Source of the DNA: Streptomyces sedi
GTDB lineage: Bacteria; Actinomycetota; Actinomycetes; Streptomycetales; Streptomycetaceae
Reading direction: 5' to 3'
Assembly: GCF_006335015.1 (NCBI RefSeq)
Contig: NZ_VDGT01000001.1
Coordinates: 496,001 to 560,000, forward strand
Length of the DNA stretch: 64,000 nucleotides
The position numbers were made by a program, and so were the translations under genes. Numbering within the stretch: position 1 is the stretch's first letter; each line of letters opens with the position of its first letter. Below, piece by piece: positions 16,533 to 25,939 of this stretch. The notes under the pieces are model-generated. The model saw nothing but the letters and a program-made list of their open reading frames with translations. It was not told the DNA's origin and did no database searches.

Positions 16533-17402
16533 ATGTCGGCTGGTCATGTCGCCGCCACGGCCGGCCGGATGCTGCTGGGGGCCAGGCTGCGCGCGTTGCG
16601 TCGGGCGGCCGGGATGTCGCTGGCCGCGGCGGCGTCCGTGCTCGACGCTGAGCCGGAGGCGGTGCGTCGGCTGGAGGAGGGCCGCGCCGAGCTGGCCCCC
16701 GGCCGGCTGGGGGCGCTGCTCGCCGCCTACGGCCGCCTCGACGCCGCCGGCACCGCGCGGCTGCTGGCGCAGGCCGAGCGCGCCAACACGGCGGGCTGGT
16801 GGGAGCGTTACCGCGACGTGCTGCCCGACTGGCTGGCCGACCATGTGGGGCTTGAGGAGCACGCCCAGCTGATCCGCGTCTACGCGCCGGCCGTGGTCCC
16901 CGACCTGCTCCAGAGCCCGGCCTACGCCTCGGCGCTGCTCCGCCGCCAGCATCCGGGCGACTCGGCGCAACGCCTGGCGCGGCGCTTGGAGTTGCTGCGC
17001 CGGCGGCAGGCCGTGCTGGAGCGCGCCGAGCCCCGGCCGCCGGCCGTGTGGGCGTTGGTGGAGGAGGCCGCCCTGCGCCGGCGGGTCGGCGGCCCCGCCG
17101 TGCTGCGCGAGCAGTTCGCCCATCTGCGGCGGCTGGTGGAACGCCCCGGGTTCACCATCAGGGTGGTGCCGCTGCACACCGCCCACTCGGCGCTGCTCTG
17201 CGGCCCCGTGCGCCTGCTCCGCTACCGGCCCTCCGAGCTGCCGGACCTCGTGCTGTTAAGTACGCTGGGGGGCGCCGAGATCTGTGAACGGCCCCAGGTC
17301 GTCCGCCAGTACCTGATGGCGCTCGACTCCGCCGCCTCCGTGCGGGACAGCGTGCCGATCACGGACTGGATCGCCAAGTGGGAGGACAAAGCCGTTGCTT
17401 GA
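16533..17402 (+). CDS. XRE-family regulator with DUF5753 domain
   Basis: A 289-residue protein: N-terminal helix-turn-helix (LGARLRALRRAAGMSLAAAASVLDAEPEAVRRLEEGRA, residues about 16-52) and a C-terminal DUF5753 region (LEEHAQLIRVYAPAVVPDLLQSPAYASALLR, GFTIRVVPLH). Such proteins are abundant in streptomycetes, often paired with small partner genes and linked to development. GGAGGGGGC precedes the ATG. A TTA codon at 17256-17258 (residue 242) makes it a bldA-type target. It overlaps the methyltransferase gene by 8 bases. Confidence 0.88.
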   Translation: MSAGHVAATAGRMLLGARLRALRRAAGMSLAAAASVLDAEPEAVRRLEEGRAELAPGRLGALLAAYGRLDAAGTARLLAQAERANTAGWWERYRDVLPDWLADHVGLEEHAQLIRVYAPAVVPDLLQSPAYASALLRRQHPGDSAQRLARRLELLRRRQAVLERAEPRPPAVWALVEEAALRRRVGGPAVLREQFAHLRRLVERPGFTIRVVPLHTAHSALLCGPVRLLRYRPSELPDLVLLSTLGGAEICERPQVVRQYLMALDSAASVRDSVPITDWIAKWEDKAVA

Positions 17403-18210
17403 GGAACAGATCGACCCGAACAAGCCAGATCCGGCGCGGGTCTATGACTGGTTCCTGGAGGGCAAGACCTCCTACCCGGCGGACGAGCAGGCCGGCCAGT
17501 ACATCGCCGGCATCTGGCCGGGGGTGAAGACGGCCGCCAGGGCGAACCGGGCCTTCATACACCGCGCGACGCGCTGGCTGGCCGAGGAGGCCGGCATCCG
17601 GCAGTTCCTGGACATCGGCACCGGCATTCCCACCGAGCCCAACCTGCACCAGATCGCGCAGGGCGTGGCGCCCGAGTCCCGCATCGTCTACACGGACAAC
17701 CGGTTGATCGTGCTGCGTTACGCCGAGGCGCTGATGCAGGGCACCACGGAGGGGCGCACCGCCTATCTGCACGCGGACTTCTTCGACCCGCCGAGCATCC
17801 TGGAGAGCCCCGAGCTGAGCGAGGTCCTCACGCTGGACCGGCCGATCGCCCTGTGCCTCAACGCGCTGCTGCACTACATCGCCGACGACGCCGAACGCGG
17901 TGTGCCCGCACACGAGTTGGTCGCCGAGTACGTGCGGGCGCTGCCCTCGGGCAGCTATCTGGTGGTCACCCATGTGACCGGTGACTTCGACCCGCCGACG
18001 TGGCAGCGCATCGCCAACGTGGACCGCAACGCGACCGGGCAGATGGGCCAGGTGCGGAACAAGGCGGAGATCCTGCGGTTCTTCGACGGCCTGGAGCTGG
18101 TCGAGCCGGGGCTGGTCCCGCCGCAGGACTGGCGCCCCGACGGGCCGGTGCCGGCGGAGGCCACCCACGAGACGGTCTCCATGTGGGCCGGCGTCGCCCG
18201 GGTGCCCTGA
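17395..18210 (+). CDS. S-adenosyl-L-methionine methyltransferase (PF04672 type)
   Basis: A 271-residue protein typical of the actinobacterial SAM methyltransferase family formerly DUF574: N-terminal PARVYDWFLEGKTSYPADEQ, the binding motif FLDIGTGIPTEPN, then VYTDN and LCLNALLHYIADD. TTG start at 17395 with GGAGGA eight bases upstream inside the end of the XRE gene, so it is translationally coupled. Family members commonly sit next to DUF5753 regulators; substrate unknown. Confidence 0.88.
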   Translation: MLEEQIDPNKPDPARVYDWFLEGKTSYPADEQAGQYIAGIWPGVKTAARANRAFIHRATRWLAEEAGIRQFLDIGTGIPTEPNLHQIAQGVAPESRIVYTDNRLIVLRYAEALMQGTTEGRTAYLHADFFDPPSILESPELSEVLTLDRPIALCLNALLHYIADDAERGVPAHELVAEYVRALPSGSYLVVTHVTGDFDPPTWQRIANVDRNATGQMGQVRNKAEILRFFDGLELVEPGLVPPQDWRPDGPVPAEATHETVSMWAGVARVP

Positions 18211-18242
18211 CCGGCGGCACGGGCGCTCCTCGACGAGACGCG

Positions 18243-18287
18243 GAAGTGGCCGCCCCCGGCCCGGAGAAGGCCGGGGGCGGCCACTTC
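18243..18287. terminator. Strong bidirectional hairpin
   Basis: A perfect 19-bp inverted repeat (GAAGTGGCCGCCCCCGGCC with a 7-base loop) directly after the methyltransferase stop and facing the convergent conservon operon. Confidence 0.75.
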
Positions 18288-18409
18288 ACGTCCGGGCACG
18301 TCGACGTCCCGGGAAGGGAACGGCGGCCCCGGGCCGGGGGCGAGGCGAGCCCGGGGGCAAGGCGAGGCGAGCCTGAGAGCGAGCCGAGGCGACCGTCCAG
18401 AGCCGTCGA

Positions 18410-18442
18410 GCTGGCCGACCGGCCGACCGGCCGACCCGGCCG
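18410..18442. repeat. Short CCGGCCGA tandem repeats
   Basis: GGCCGACCGGCCGACCGGCC-like iterations between the terminator and the cvnD stop codon. No gene; simple repeat only. Confidence 0.4.
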
Positions 18443-18445
18443 GGC

Positions 18446-19036
18446 TCAGCCGATGGCGACCGTCTTGGCCGACTCCAGCAGCGCCAGCAACACCCGCTTG
18501 CTGGACTCTCGTTCGCGCACGTCGCACATCACGACGGGCGCCGGGTTGCGCAGGTTGAGCGCCGCGTTGACCTCCTCGGCGGTGCACTCCCTGCGTCCGT
18601 AGAAGCAGTTGATGCCGATGGCGAACGGGATCTGGCGCTGCTCGAAGAAGTCGACGGAGGCGAAGCTGTCCGCCAGCCGGCGCGGGTCGGTCAGTACCAC
18701 GGCGCCGAGCGCCCCCGCCGCCAGGTCGTCCCACATGAACCAGAAGCGCTCCTGGCCCGGGGTGCCGAAGAGGTAGAGCACATGCTCGGTGTCGAGCGTG
18801 ATCCGGCCGAAGTCCATGGCCACGGTGGTGGTGGTCTTCTCCGGGATCTGCGCCAGGTCGTCGACGCCGACGCTGGCCTGCGTCATGTACTCCTCGGTCT
18901 CCAGCGGGGGTACCTCGCTCACGGAGCCGATCATGGTGGTCTTGCCCACGCCAAAACCACCGGCGATGAGGATTTTCAGCGCCGTTGGCATGGCCAGCTG
19001 CGAACCCCCCTGCTGGCTATAGCCTGCGGATTCCAT
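18446..19036 (-). CDS. cvnD: Conservon small GTPase CvnD
   Basis: A 196-residue MglA/Ras-like GTP-binding protein. The P-loop is GGFGVGKTT, the G3 motif is GTPGQERF, and the base-recognition site is the weak INCFYG rather than NKxD, as in other conservon GTPases. It is the last gene of the operon. ATG at 19036 overlaps the end of cvnC by 20 bases. In conservons the GTPase is thought to act with the sensor kinase and roadblock proteins as a GPCR-like signalling complex at the membrane. Confidence 0.92.
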   Translation of the reverse strand: MESAGYSQQGGSQLAMPTALKILIAGGFGVGKTTMIGSVSEVPPLETEEYMTQASVGVDDLAQIPEKTTTTVAMDFGRITLDTEHVLYLFGTPGQERFWFMWDDLAAGALGAVVLTDPRRLADSFASVDFFEQRQIPFAIGINCFYGRRECTAEEVNAALNLRNPAPVVMCDVRERESSKRVLLALLESAKTVAIG

Positions 19037-19403
19037 TGATGACCCTCTCCAGTAGTTCCACACTGGGGGCTGACGCCTCATGACTCGGCTTTTTGACAGC
19101 AATCATGGACTTGTCGAGCAGATCCCCGCAGAGCACTTTCACCACACTGGCCGGCAGGTCAAGCCGCGCCGCGATTTCGACGATCGCCAGTGGGCGTTCC
19201 TGAGTTAAATCGAGGATGGCGGTCAACTCCGGCTGCTCACGGCGCCTGTCCAGGGTACGCGAGGCCGGCATGGCGACCACCAGGGTGATCAGGGCGAAGT
19301 CAGATCCTTCCGGGGACGTGCGGCCCCCGGAAATCGCGTACGGGCGGACGAGGTATCCGGACTCCTCGTCGAACCACGAAGATTTCTTCCTCCCGACCCC
19401 CAC
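19017..19403 (-). CDS. cvnC: Conservon DUF742 protein CvnC
   Basis: A 128-residue DUF742 protein with the family motif SGYLVRPYAISGGRT, ILDLTQERPLAIVEIAARLDLPASVVKVLCGDL (winged-helix-like) and the terminal LLERVINGIRRL. GTG start at 19403, four bases after cvnB. A TTA codon at 19208-19206 (residue 66) is present, which is rare in this genome and suggests bldA-dependent translation. It probably bridges CvnB and CvnD. Confidence 0.92.
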   Translation of the reverse strand: MGVGRKKSSWFDEESGYLVRPYAISGGRTSPEGSDFALITLVVAMPASRTLDRRREQPELTAILDLTQERPLAIVEIAARLDLPASVVKVLCGDLLDKSMIAVKKPSHEASAPSVELLERVINGIRRL

Positions 19404-19407
19404 CGAA

Positions 19408-19836
19408 TTAGTGCCCCGACGCCGTGGCCGACGAGGTCTCGGTCCGCGGCGCGGCGCTGAGGTACTCGCCGACCTGCTGCACGATGCGGGTCATCTCGTA
19501 CGCCGCCATTCCCGCGTCGACCTTGTCCGAGGTCAGCACGGCCAGTTGGGCCCGCTGACCCGCGTTGGTCACGAAGAGAAACGCGTTGTCCATCTCGATC
19601 ACGGTCTGTCGGACGTGGCCGCCCTGGAACCGCAGCGAGGCGCCGCGCGAGAGGCTCTGGAGACCGGAGGCGACGGCCGAGAGGTGCTCGGCGTCGTCCC
19701 TGTTCAGCGCCGAGGAACGGGCGAGGGGCAGCCCGTCCTGGGACAGCACGATGGCGTGGTGGACCTCGGGCACGCCGGCCACCAGGTTGTCCAGAAGCCA
19801 GCCCAGGTGAGCGCTGGCGTGGGTCTGGTCGGTCAT
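19408..19836 (-). CDS. cvnB: Conservon roadblock/LC7 protein CvnB
   Basis: A 142-residue roadblock/LC7 domain protein: LGWLLDNLVAGVPEVHHAIVLSQDGLPLA, then HLSAVASGLQSLSRGAS and FLFVTNAGQRAQLAVLTS. Such proteins act as cofactors of MglA-like GTPases, here CvnD. ATG overlaps the cvnA stop (ATGA). The C-terminal 20 residues are disordered. Confidence 0.93.
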   Translation of the reverse strand: MTDQTHASAHLGWLLDNLVAGVPEVHHAIVLSQDGLPLARSSALNRDDAEHLSAVASGLQSLSRGASLRFQGGHVRQTVIEMDNAFLFVTNAGQRAQLAVLTSDKVDAGMAAYEMTRIVQQVGEYLSAAPRTETSSATASGH

Positions 19837-22802
19837 CGCTGTTCCTTCCTCACAGGGCCCGCATCGGTGTGGTGGCCGGCGGGGCGCTCCTGCGGGTCAT
19901 GTCCTTCGGCAGGGGGTGCGGGCTGGGGGAACCGGGCGCGCTTGTTGCCCGACTGGATGGCGGCCATGGTGGCGCCTGCCCGCCCCGGGGAGAGCGGACG
20001 GGCACGGTCCTCGTCGTCCGCCCCCGGACGCAGGTGCGCCTCCGCGCGGAGCTGGTCGGCCAACCGCTCGCCCCGGACACGCACGGGTAGCTTCAACGGC
20101 GTCCCCGACCCGGCTCCAGGCCCGGGGGTCGCGTCGATGGTCCTGGGCGCCTCGGCGCCGGGGTTCGTGACGTCGGAATGTGCACGTGGCATATCTTCCG
20201 CCGTGTCGACGGCCTTGTCGACCGGCACCCCGCTCGGGGGGGTCCCCCGGGTGGGCAGGCCGCTTCCGCTGTGGCCGGGGCCGACCAGGGAGGGGGCGGG
20301 GCCACCGGTCGGGCGGCCCTCGCGGGCCGCGGGCGGTGGGGTGGGGCGCTCCGGCGGGCCGGCGCGGTGGGGCGTGGGCGGATTCGGGGGTGTGCTGGGC
20401 GTGTTGGGCAACAGTCCGGCGCCTCCGTACGCGGGGTATCCGCTGTCGTCGTAGACGGTGGGCGGATGGGGCAGTGCCTCCGTTTCGACTTCGTGCGGCT
20501 CGACCACGGGGGGAGTCGTCGTCTGCTGCGGCGCCACCGCCTGGTCGCCGGCGAAGGCGTGGTGGCCCTCGCCACCCGCCGCCACGCGCACCTCGGACGC
20601 GGGCGGCGTCTCGGAGGAGTCGACGCCCACCAGGTCGGGCTCGGAGCGCTCGGCGCCGAGTGCGGGCGCCTGGTGCGCGGAGCCGAGTGCGGGGGCCTGG
20701 CGTTCCGAGCCGAGTGCGGGGGCGGGTTCGAGGCCGCTGCCGATGGACCGGCCGCCGGCCAGCGCGTCGAACTCCGACGGCTGCCGCGGGTCGAACTCCG
20801 GGGCGCTCTCCCACCGCTCCCGCTCGGGCTCCGGCTCCGCGGACGCGCGGGCCGCCTCGCCCATGATCCCGGAGAGGATGGAGGAGCCCTCCTCCAGCAG
20901 CTCGTTGGGGAGCAGCACCACGGCGAGCGTGCCGCCGTAGGGGGAGGAGCGCAGCACGACCTCCAGGCCGTGGCGCTTGGCGAGCCTGGCGACCACGAAG
21001 AGGCCGAGGCGCGGTGCCTCGCCCAGGGTCATCATGTCGAGCTTGGGCGGGTCGGCCAGCAGGTTGTTCAGCCGGGTGTACTCGGCCTCGGACATGCCCA
21101 GGCCGCGGTCGATGATCTCGACGGCGAGCCGGCCCCTGGCGACGGTCTGGGCGCTGACCGACACCTTGGTGTCGGGCGGGGAGAACGAGGTGCCGTTCTC
21201 GATGAGTTCGGCGAGCAGGTGGACGACGTCGGCGACGGCGCGGCCGGTCAGCGCGACGCGGGGCGCGGGGGGCGCCTCGACGCGGCTGTAGTCCTCGGTC
21301 TCGGAGATCGCGCTGCGCATCACCTCGTAGATCGGCACCGGCTCGCCCCAGCGGCGGCCGGGCATGGCGCCGCCGAGGATCAGCAGGTTCTCGGTGTGGC
21401 GGCGGACGCGGGTGGCCAGGTGGTCGACGGCGAAGATGTCCTTCAGCAGCCGGGAGTCCTGGTGTTCGCGCTCCAGCTGGTCCAGCTTGGGGATGATCCG
21501 GTTGATGAGGATCTGGGTGCGGCGGGCGAGGCCGAGGAAGACGGTCTCGGAGCCCTCACGGCCCCTGGCCTGCTGGATGATGGTCTCGATGACCTGCTGC
21601 CGCTGGCGGCGCAGCGCCTGGTCGAGTCGGCCGACCTCGTCGTCCCCGCAGGGACCGTCGTCCGGTGCGGCCGGCACCTCCAACTGCCCGTCGTGGCCCA
21701 TGCGTTCGACCATCCGCGGCAGCGTGACGTCCGAGACCTCGTCGGCCGAGGCGCGCAGCGCGGTGAGCCGGTTGATGAGCGATCGGGTCGCGCGCAGCGT
21801 CAGCAGCACGGCGCCGACGAGCACGGCGAGCGCCAGCACGGTGCCGAGGGCGGCGCCGATCAGCATCCGGGTGGACCGGTCGGAGGCGTCGGACGCGGCC
21901 GAGGCGAAGGTGTCGTCGCTGAGCGTCCGCAGCTCGTTGTTCACGGCGTCGGCGGCCTCGCGCCAGGTGGTGGCGTTGCCGGGCAGCGCGTTGGCGCCGT
22001 CCTGGCCCGGCGCCTCGACGGCGATCAGCTCGGCGAACTGGGCGGTCTCGACGAGGCTTTCGTAGGCGTCGGCCTGTTCCTGCGGCAGGTCGCCGATGTC
22101 CAGGGCGGTGCGGGTCTGGCTCTGGAGCGCCAGCGCCTGGGCGTGCGCCTGGCGCACGGCCTCCTGGTCGGCGCCGTCCTCGGCCGCCGTGTACAGCAGC
22201 GCGTCCTGGCGGGAGAACGCCTCGGCCAGCTCCAGGAGGTCGGTCGCGGCGATGGCCCGGTGGCTCAGGGAGGCGTCGGACATCCGGTGCGCGGCGTCGA
22301 GCAGCGCGATGGCCTCGGTGACGGTTCCGGTGAGGATCCGGTGGGCCTCGGCGCCCGTCAACTCGCCGTCGTCGGCGGCGGAGCGGCGCTGGTCCAGCTC
22401 GCCGAGCGAGCCGTCGAGCCGGCCGGCCCAGCCGCGCAGGGTGGAGCTGCCGGACTCCAACTCGGAACGCGCGCCACGAAAACGTTCTACGGCCGCGTCC
22501 GTCGCGGCGCGGGCCTCGTCCACGGTGTCGAGCGAGGCGGAGTCGTCGTCGGCCAACCAGGCGGCGGTCGCGCGGCGTTCGCTCTGGAGGCAGGCGATCA
22601 GTTCACGGGTCGGTTCCCCGACCGATTCGGCGCGATCCGCGTCGGAACCGAGCGTGAGACTGTCCCCGACCAGAGAACTCCCCGCCCAGCCCCACAGTCC
22701 GGTGAGCGTGAGCGCGGCGATGAGGACCGGCAGAACCAGCGATATCCGGAGAGATCCACGCGAAGTCCTGGGATCACTGCGTCGGTCGCGTATGCCTGAC
22801 AT
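19833..22802 (-). CDS. cvnA: Conservon sensor histidine kinase-like protein CvnA
   Basis: A 989-residue membrane protein. A transmembrane helix near residues 20-45 is followed by an extracytoplasmic nitrate/nitrite-sensor-like helical domain, a second transmembrane helix (LIGAALGTVLALAVLVGAVL), HAMP, and a HATPase domain (ELIENGTSFSPPDTKV, DRGLGMS, GLFVVARLAKRHG). No phosphorylatable HisKA motif is obvious. The last 350 residues are Pro/Ala-rich and disordered, with repeated APALGSE words. ATG at 22802 follows GAGGAAT. First gene of the operon and its presumed receptor. Confidence 0.92.
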   Translation of the reverse strand: MSGIRDRRSDPRTSRGSLRISLVLPVLIAALTLTGLWGWAGSSLVGDSLTLGSDADRAESVGEPTRELIACLQSERRATAAWLADDDSASLDTVDEARAATDAAVERFRGARSELESGSSTLRGWAGRLDGSLGELDQRRSAADDGELTGAEAHRILTGTVTEAIALLDAAHRMSDASLSHRAIAATDLLELAEAFSRQDALLYTAAEDGADQEAVRQAHAQALALQSQTRTALDIGDLPQEQADAYESLVETAQFAELIAVEAPGQDGANALPGNATTWREAADAVNNELRTLSDDTFASAASDASDRSTRMLIGAALGTVLALAVLVGAVLLTLRATRSLINRLTALRASADEVSDVTLPRMVERMGHDGQLEVPAAPDDGPCGDDEVGRLDQALRRQRQQVIETIIQQARGREGSETVFLGLARRTQILINRIIPKLDQLEREHQDSRLLKDIFAVDHLATRVRRHTENLLILGGAMPGRRWGEPVPIYEVMRSAISETEDYSRVEAPPAPRVALTGRAVADVVHLLAELIENGTSFSPPDTKVSVSAQTVARGRLAVEIIDRGLGMSEAEYTRLNNLLADPPKLDMMTLGEAPRLGLFVVARLAKRHGLEVVLRSSPYGGTLAVVLLPNELLEEGSSILSGIMGEAARASAEPEPERERWESAPEFDPRQPSEFDALAGGRSIGSGLEPAPALGSERQAPALGSAHQAPALGAERSEPDLVGVDSSETPPASEVRVAAGGEGHHAFAGDQAVAPQQTTTPPVVEPHEVETEALPHPPTVYDDSGYPAYGGAGLLPNTPSTPPNPPTPHRAGPPERPTPPPAAREGRPTGGPAPSLVGPGHSGSGLPTRGTPPSGVPVDKAVDTAEDMPRAHSDVTNPGAEAPRTIDATPGPGAGSGTPLKLPVRVRGERLADQLRAEAHLRPGADDEDRARPLSPGRAGATMAAIQSGNKRARFPQPAPPAEGHDPQERPAGHHTDAGPVRKEQR

Positions 22803-23095
22803 CTGATTCCTCGGGGGCGGCGGAACGATGATAGCGATAGGGGACACCCGTCGCGGGGATGCGTGCAATGTCCGGTTGCTACAGTGGAAATGTCGTTTTC
22901 GCAGCGTAACGCCACGTCAACTAACGTCCAACCCGGTGCACCGTACCAGGTCACGCCGAACTCGTTCGGCGATGGCCCGTTGACATCGAACGACACCCAT
23001 CCGCTCTGTCACGCACCGCACTTGGTTCGACAACAAGCCGGAACCGGAACGCTTCGCCCGCCCCTCTGCCCTCCCTTCACCTGTCCCGTGAAGCT
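22803..23095. other. Conservon promoter region
   Basis: About 290 bases of lower GC upstream of cvnA and downstream of the FAD oxidoreductase stop. On the minus strand a TTGACG word lies near 22914-22919, but I cannot match it to a confident -10 box. No coding evidence. Confidence 0.45.
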
Positions 23096-24286
23096 TCACA
23101 ACAACGCCATCAACCGTGGAGTGTAGAGCGACTCGGAAGATCCGACCCCGGCCACCAGGTCGAAGTAGATCGACGTCAACTCCTCGTCCTGCCGTATCGC
23201 GCGCAGCAACGACAGCCGCTCCTCGTGGACTTCGAGCCGCGCCACTCCTAGCGTCGCCTCGAAACCGCTCGTCAGCGTCGCGTCGCGGTCGGCCGCGTAG
23301 GCGTCCAGCGCGCTCGACAGCCGCACGGGGTCCCGGAGTTGGTCGCCGATGTTCCGCGCCAGGGACTCGGCCTGGAAGAACGCGTCGCTGATGCCGCGCG
23401 CGGTGATCGAGTCCTTGTGGTGGCCCGCGTCCCCGACCAGGGCCCAGCCGGGGCCGGTGGCGGCGCGGAAGAAGTTCTGCTGGTCGCCCGTGCCGCGCAA
23501 CCTCTCCACCTGCTGTTTTCCCGTGAGCCTGGCGAAGAGCTCGGGGGCCGTCGACCTGATCTGCTCCGTGTAGGCGGCCTCCGCGTCGCGCCGCACCTCG
23601 TCGAAACGTTCCTGCGGGAAATAGGTGAGCACCAGCGTCGCGCCCTCGTTGGTGGGCACGGCAGCGACCCAGGCGCCGGACCCCTCGTAGAGTTCGAGGC
23701 AGGCCGGCACATCCTCCCAGTAGGAGTAGTAGGCGCAGGTCAGCGTGGGTTTCCTGGAGGTGAAGGGCGCCTCGACGAGGGCCGCGACCTTCGAGCGCAT
23801 CCCGTCGGCGCCGACCACCAGCCGCGCCCGTTCGCGGAACGCCCTCCCCCGGTGCGTGCCCGTCACCCCGACCACCCGGCCGTCCTCGTCGCGCAGCAGG
23901 TCGGTGACCGTGCAGCGGCCCCGGAACTCGACGCCGGCCTCGACGGCGCCCTCCAGCAGGATCGGGTCGAGCAGGAACCGGCGGGGCGCGTAGCCCGCGC
24001 GCTGCCCCTCGACGCCCCGGCCGCTGCCGGCCAGCCGCACGTCGCCGACCTGGTACGTCACCCGGTCCAGCGGCGGACAACCGGAATCCACCACGCGCCC
24101 CAGCAGTCCCCAGCGCGCCAGCGCGGCCACTCCCGGCTGGTGGATGAGATGCGTGGAAAGCGTGTCGGACGGGAATTCCGCCCGGTCCAACAGGAGCACC
24201 CGGTATCCGGCCCTGGCGAGCAGCATCGCCGTCGGCGAACCGGCGCAGCGCGCGCCGACCACGATGGCGTCGAACGCATCGGACAT
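23096..24286 (-). CDS. FAD-dependent oxidoreductase of the halogenase/geranylgeranyl-reductase type
   Basis: A 396-residue flavoprotein: N-terminal Rossmann motif VVGARCAGSPTAMLLARAGYRVLLLDR, the second FAD motif GPGWALVGDAGHHKDSITARGISDAF near residue 290. The WxWxIP motif of flavin halogenases is not present, so a monooxygenase or dehydrogenase is more likely. Third gene of the KS-ACP/adenylation operon, 100 bases after the adenylation gene; GAGG precedes the ATG. It probably oxidises or reduces a carrier-bound or released intermediate. Confidence 0.82.
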   Translation of the reverse strand: MSDAFDAIVVGARCAGSPTAMLLARAGYRVLLLDRAEFPSDTLSTHLIHQPGVAALARWGLLGRVVDSGCPPLDRVTYQVGDVRLAGSGRGVEGQRAGYAPRRFLLDPILLEGAVEAGVEFRGRCTVTDLLRDEDGRVVGVTGTHRGRAFRERARLVVGADGMRSKVAALVEAPFTSRKPTLTCAYYSYWEDVPACLELYEGSGAWVAAVPTNEGATLVLTYFPQERFDEVRRDAEAAYTEQIRSTAPELFARLTGKQQVERLRGTGDQQNFFRAATGPGWALVGDAGHHKDSITARGISDAFFQAESLARNIGDQLRDPVRLSSALDAYAADRDATLTSGFEATLGVARLEVHEERLSLLRAIRQDEELTSIYFDLVAGVGSSESLYTPRLMALL

Positions 24287-24385
24287 GTGTGAGCCTCACT
24301 GGGAGTCGGCTATTTCGGCCAGGGCGGCCAATTCTCGTTCGTTCGGAACGGTTTCCGGCCGGAACACCGGCGCGGTGATCCGCTT

Positions 24386-25939
24386 TCAGGAATGACCGGA
24401 TTCGAAGGTGCCCACCAGCGCGCGGCGGTCGATCTTTCCGTTGGCATTCAACGGGAGATTGTCGAACACGGTGATGCGGCGCGGAATCATATAGGGCGGC
24501 AGACGATCCCCGAGTGCCGAATACAGCGGTTCGGGGTCGGTGTCGGCGCCGCTGACGGCCGCCGCCAGTTCCTTCTCGCCGTCCGGTCCCGTCACCGCGA
24601 CGACCGCCGCGTCCCGCACCCCTTCCTGCTCCCGCAACAGCGCCTCGATCTCGCCGGGTTCGATCCGGTAGCCGCGGATCTTCACCTGCTGGTCGACCCG
24701 GCCGAGGTGGACGAGCAGCCCGTCCTGGCGTCCGACCCGGTCCCCCGTGCGGTACCAGTGGTCCTCCGTCAGCGGCTCCTCGCCGTTGTAGAGGTGCACC
24801 GTTCCACCCGCGTCAACCGACAGGAAACGCCCGGCGTTGTTGGCCGGGTCCAGATAGCCGGGGAAGCGCTGCGCGCCGCGCACGCACAACTCGCCGTCGT
24901 CGGCGGGGCGGCCGTCCTCGTCCAGAAGAAGGAACTCCAACTCGTCGTAGCCGGCGCCGAGCGGCCCGGTGCCGTTGGCCGTGCTCGGCCAGTCGGCCGG
25001 GTCGGCCGGCAGCCGGTACTCGGTGCAGGAGACCGTCACCTCGCTCGGCCCGTAGAGGATCTCCAGCGTGCTGTGCGGCGCGGCGGCGGCCCAGGCGCGG
25101 GCGGCGGCCAGCGGCAGCGGCTCGCCGCCGAAGACGCTCCAGCGCAGGGTGGGCATCGCCCCCGGCTTGAGGGTGCCGAGCTGCGCGGCGAACGACACCA
25201 GCGAGGGCACCGAGAACCAGTGGGTCAGCTCCCTGCCGGCGATGAACTTCACCGGCGACAGCAGCTGGGTGCGCAGCGGCACCACCAGCGTCGCGCCCGA
25301 GCCCCAGGCGACGAAGAGGTCGTAGACGGAGCCGTCGAAGGTCAGCTCGAAGGTGCCGGACATCCGGCTGCCGGGGCCGGCCTCGGCGCGCGGCACCACA
25401 TGGGTGAGGTAGGAGGTCGCGTTGGCGTGGGTGATCGGCACGCCCTTGGGCACGCCGGTGGAGCCGGAGGTGAAGACCAGATAGGCGATGTCCTCGCCGG
25501 TCGCGGAGTGGGGCGGCGCGGTGGGGTCGCCCTCGGCGAGGGCGCGCAGCTCGTCGGCGTCGAAGGCGAGGGTGACGACGCCCGGCGTGGCGTCGGCGGA
25601 CGCCGGGTCGGCGACGGCGAGTTCGACGCCGGCGGCGGCGGCGACCGCCCTGTTGCGGGCCGGCGGCGCCTCCGGGTTGAGCGGCACCAGGGTGGCGCCG
25701 ACCCGGAGGGCCGCCAGATAGCCGACGTAGGCGGTGACCGAGCGGGCGGCCGACAGCCCGACGGCGCCCGGCGGTCGGCCGCCGTTGACGGCCAACATCC
25801 GCACGGCCAGCCCCTCGACCAGCCGGCGCAGCTCGCCGTAGGTGAGCCGCTCGGGCCCCACCTCAAGCGCCGGTTGGTCGGGGTGCCGCTCCGCCGACAC
25901 GGCGAACCAGTCCCAGAGCGTCGCGCGCCCACTGTTCAT
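24386..25939 (-). CDS. Free-standing adenylation enzyme (NRPS A-domain-like AMP ligase)
   Basis: A 517-residue amino-acid-type adenylation enzyme. Core motifs are all visible: LVFTSGSTGVPKGV (A3), FDGSVYDLF (A4 with the Asp that contacts an alpha-amine), ILYGPSEVTVSCTEY (A5), YRTGDR (A7), GRVDQQVKIRGYRIEPGEIE (A8) and NGKIDRR with the catalytic Lys (A10). No carrier domain follows. ATG overlaps the KS-ACP stop (ATGA), so it most likely loads an amino acid or aryl acid onto the ACP of the preceding protein or an external carrier. Confidence 0.88.
   Translation of the reverse strand: MNSGRATLWDWFAVSAERHPDQPALEVGPERLTYGELRRLVEGLAVRMLAVNGGRPPGAVGLSAARSVTAYVGYLAALRVGATLVPLNPEAPPARNRAVAAAAGVELAVADPASADATPGVVTLAFDADELRALAEGDPTAPPHSATGEDIAYLVFTSGSTGVPKGVPITHANATSYLTHVVPRAEAGPGSRMSGTFELTFDGSVYDLFVAWGSGATLVVPLRTQLLSPVKFIAGRELTHWFSVPSLVSFAAQLGTLKPGAMPTLRWSVFGGEPLPLAAARAWAAAAPHSTLEILYGPSEVTVSCTEYRLPADPADWPSTANGTGPLGAGYDELEFLLLDEDGRPADDGELCVRGAQRFPGYLDPANNAGRFLSVDAGGTVHLYNGEEPLTEDHWYRTGDRVGRQDGLLVHLGRVDQQVKIRGYRIEPGEIEALLREQEGVRDAAVVAVTGPDGEKELAAAVSGADTDPEPLYSALGDRLPPYMIPRRITVFDNLPLNANGKIDRRALVGTFESGHS

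Noticed and set aside
20178..22799. A 2.6-kb open frame on the plus strand over cvnA
   Set aside because: Shadow of cvnA: no domain, Gly/Arg/Ala-rich product, while cvnA fits the conserved conservon operon with ATGA coupling.
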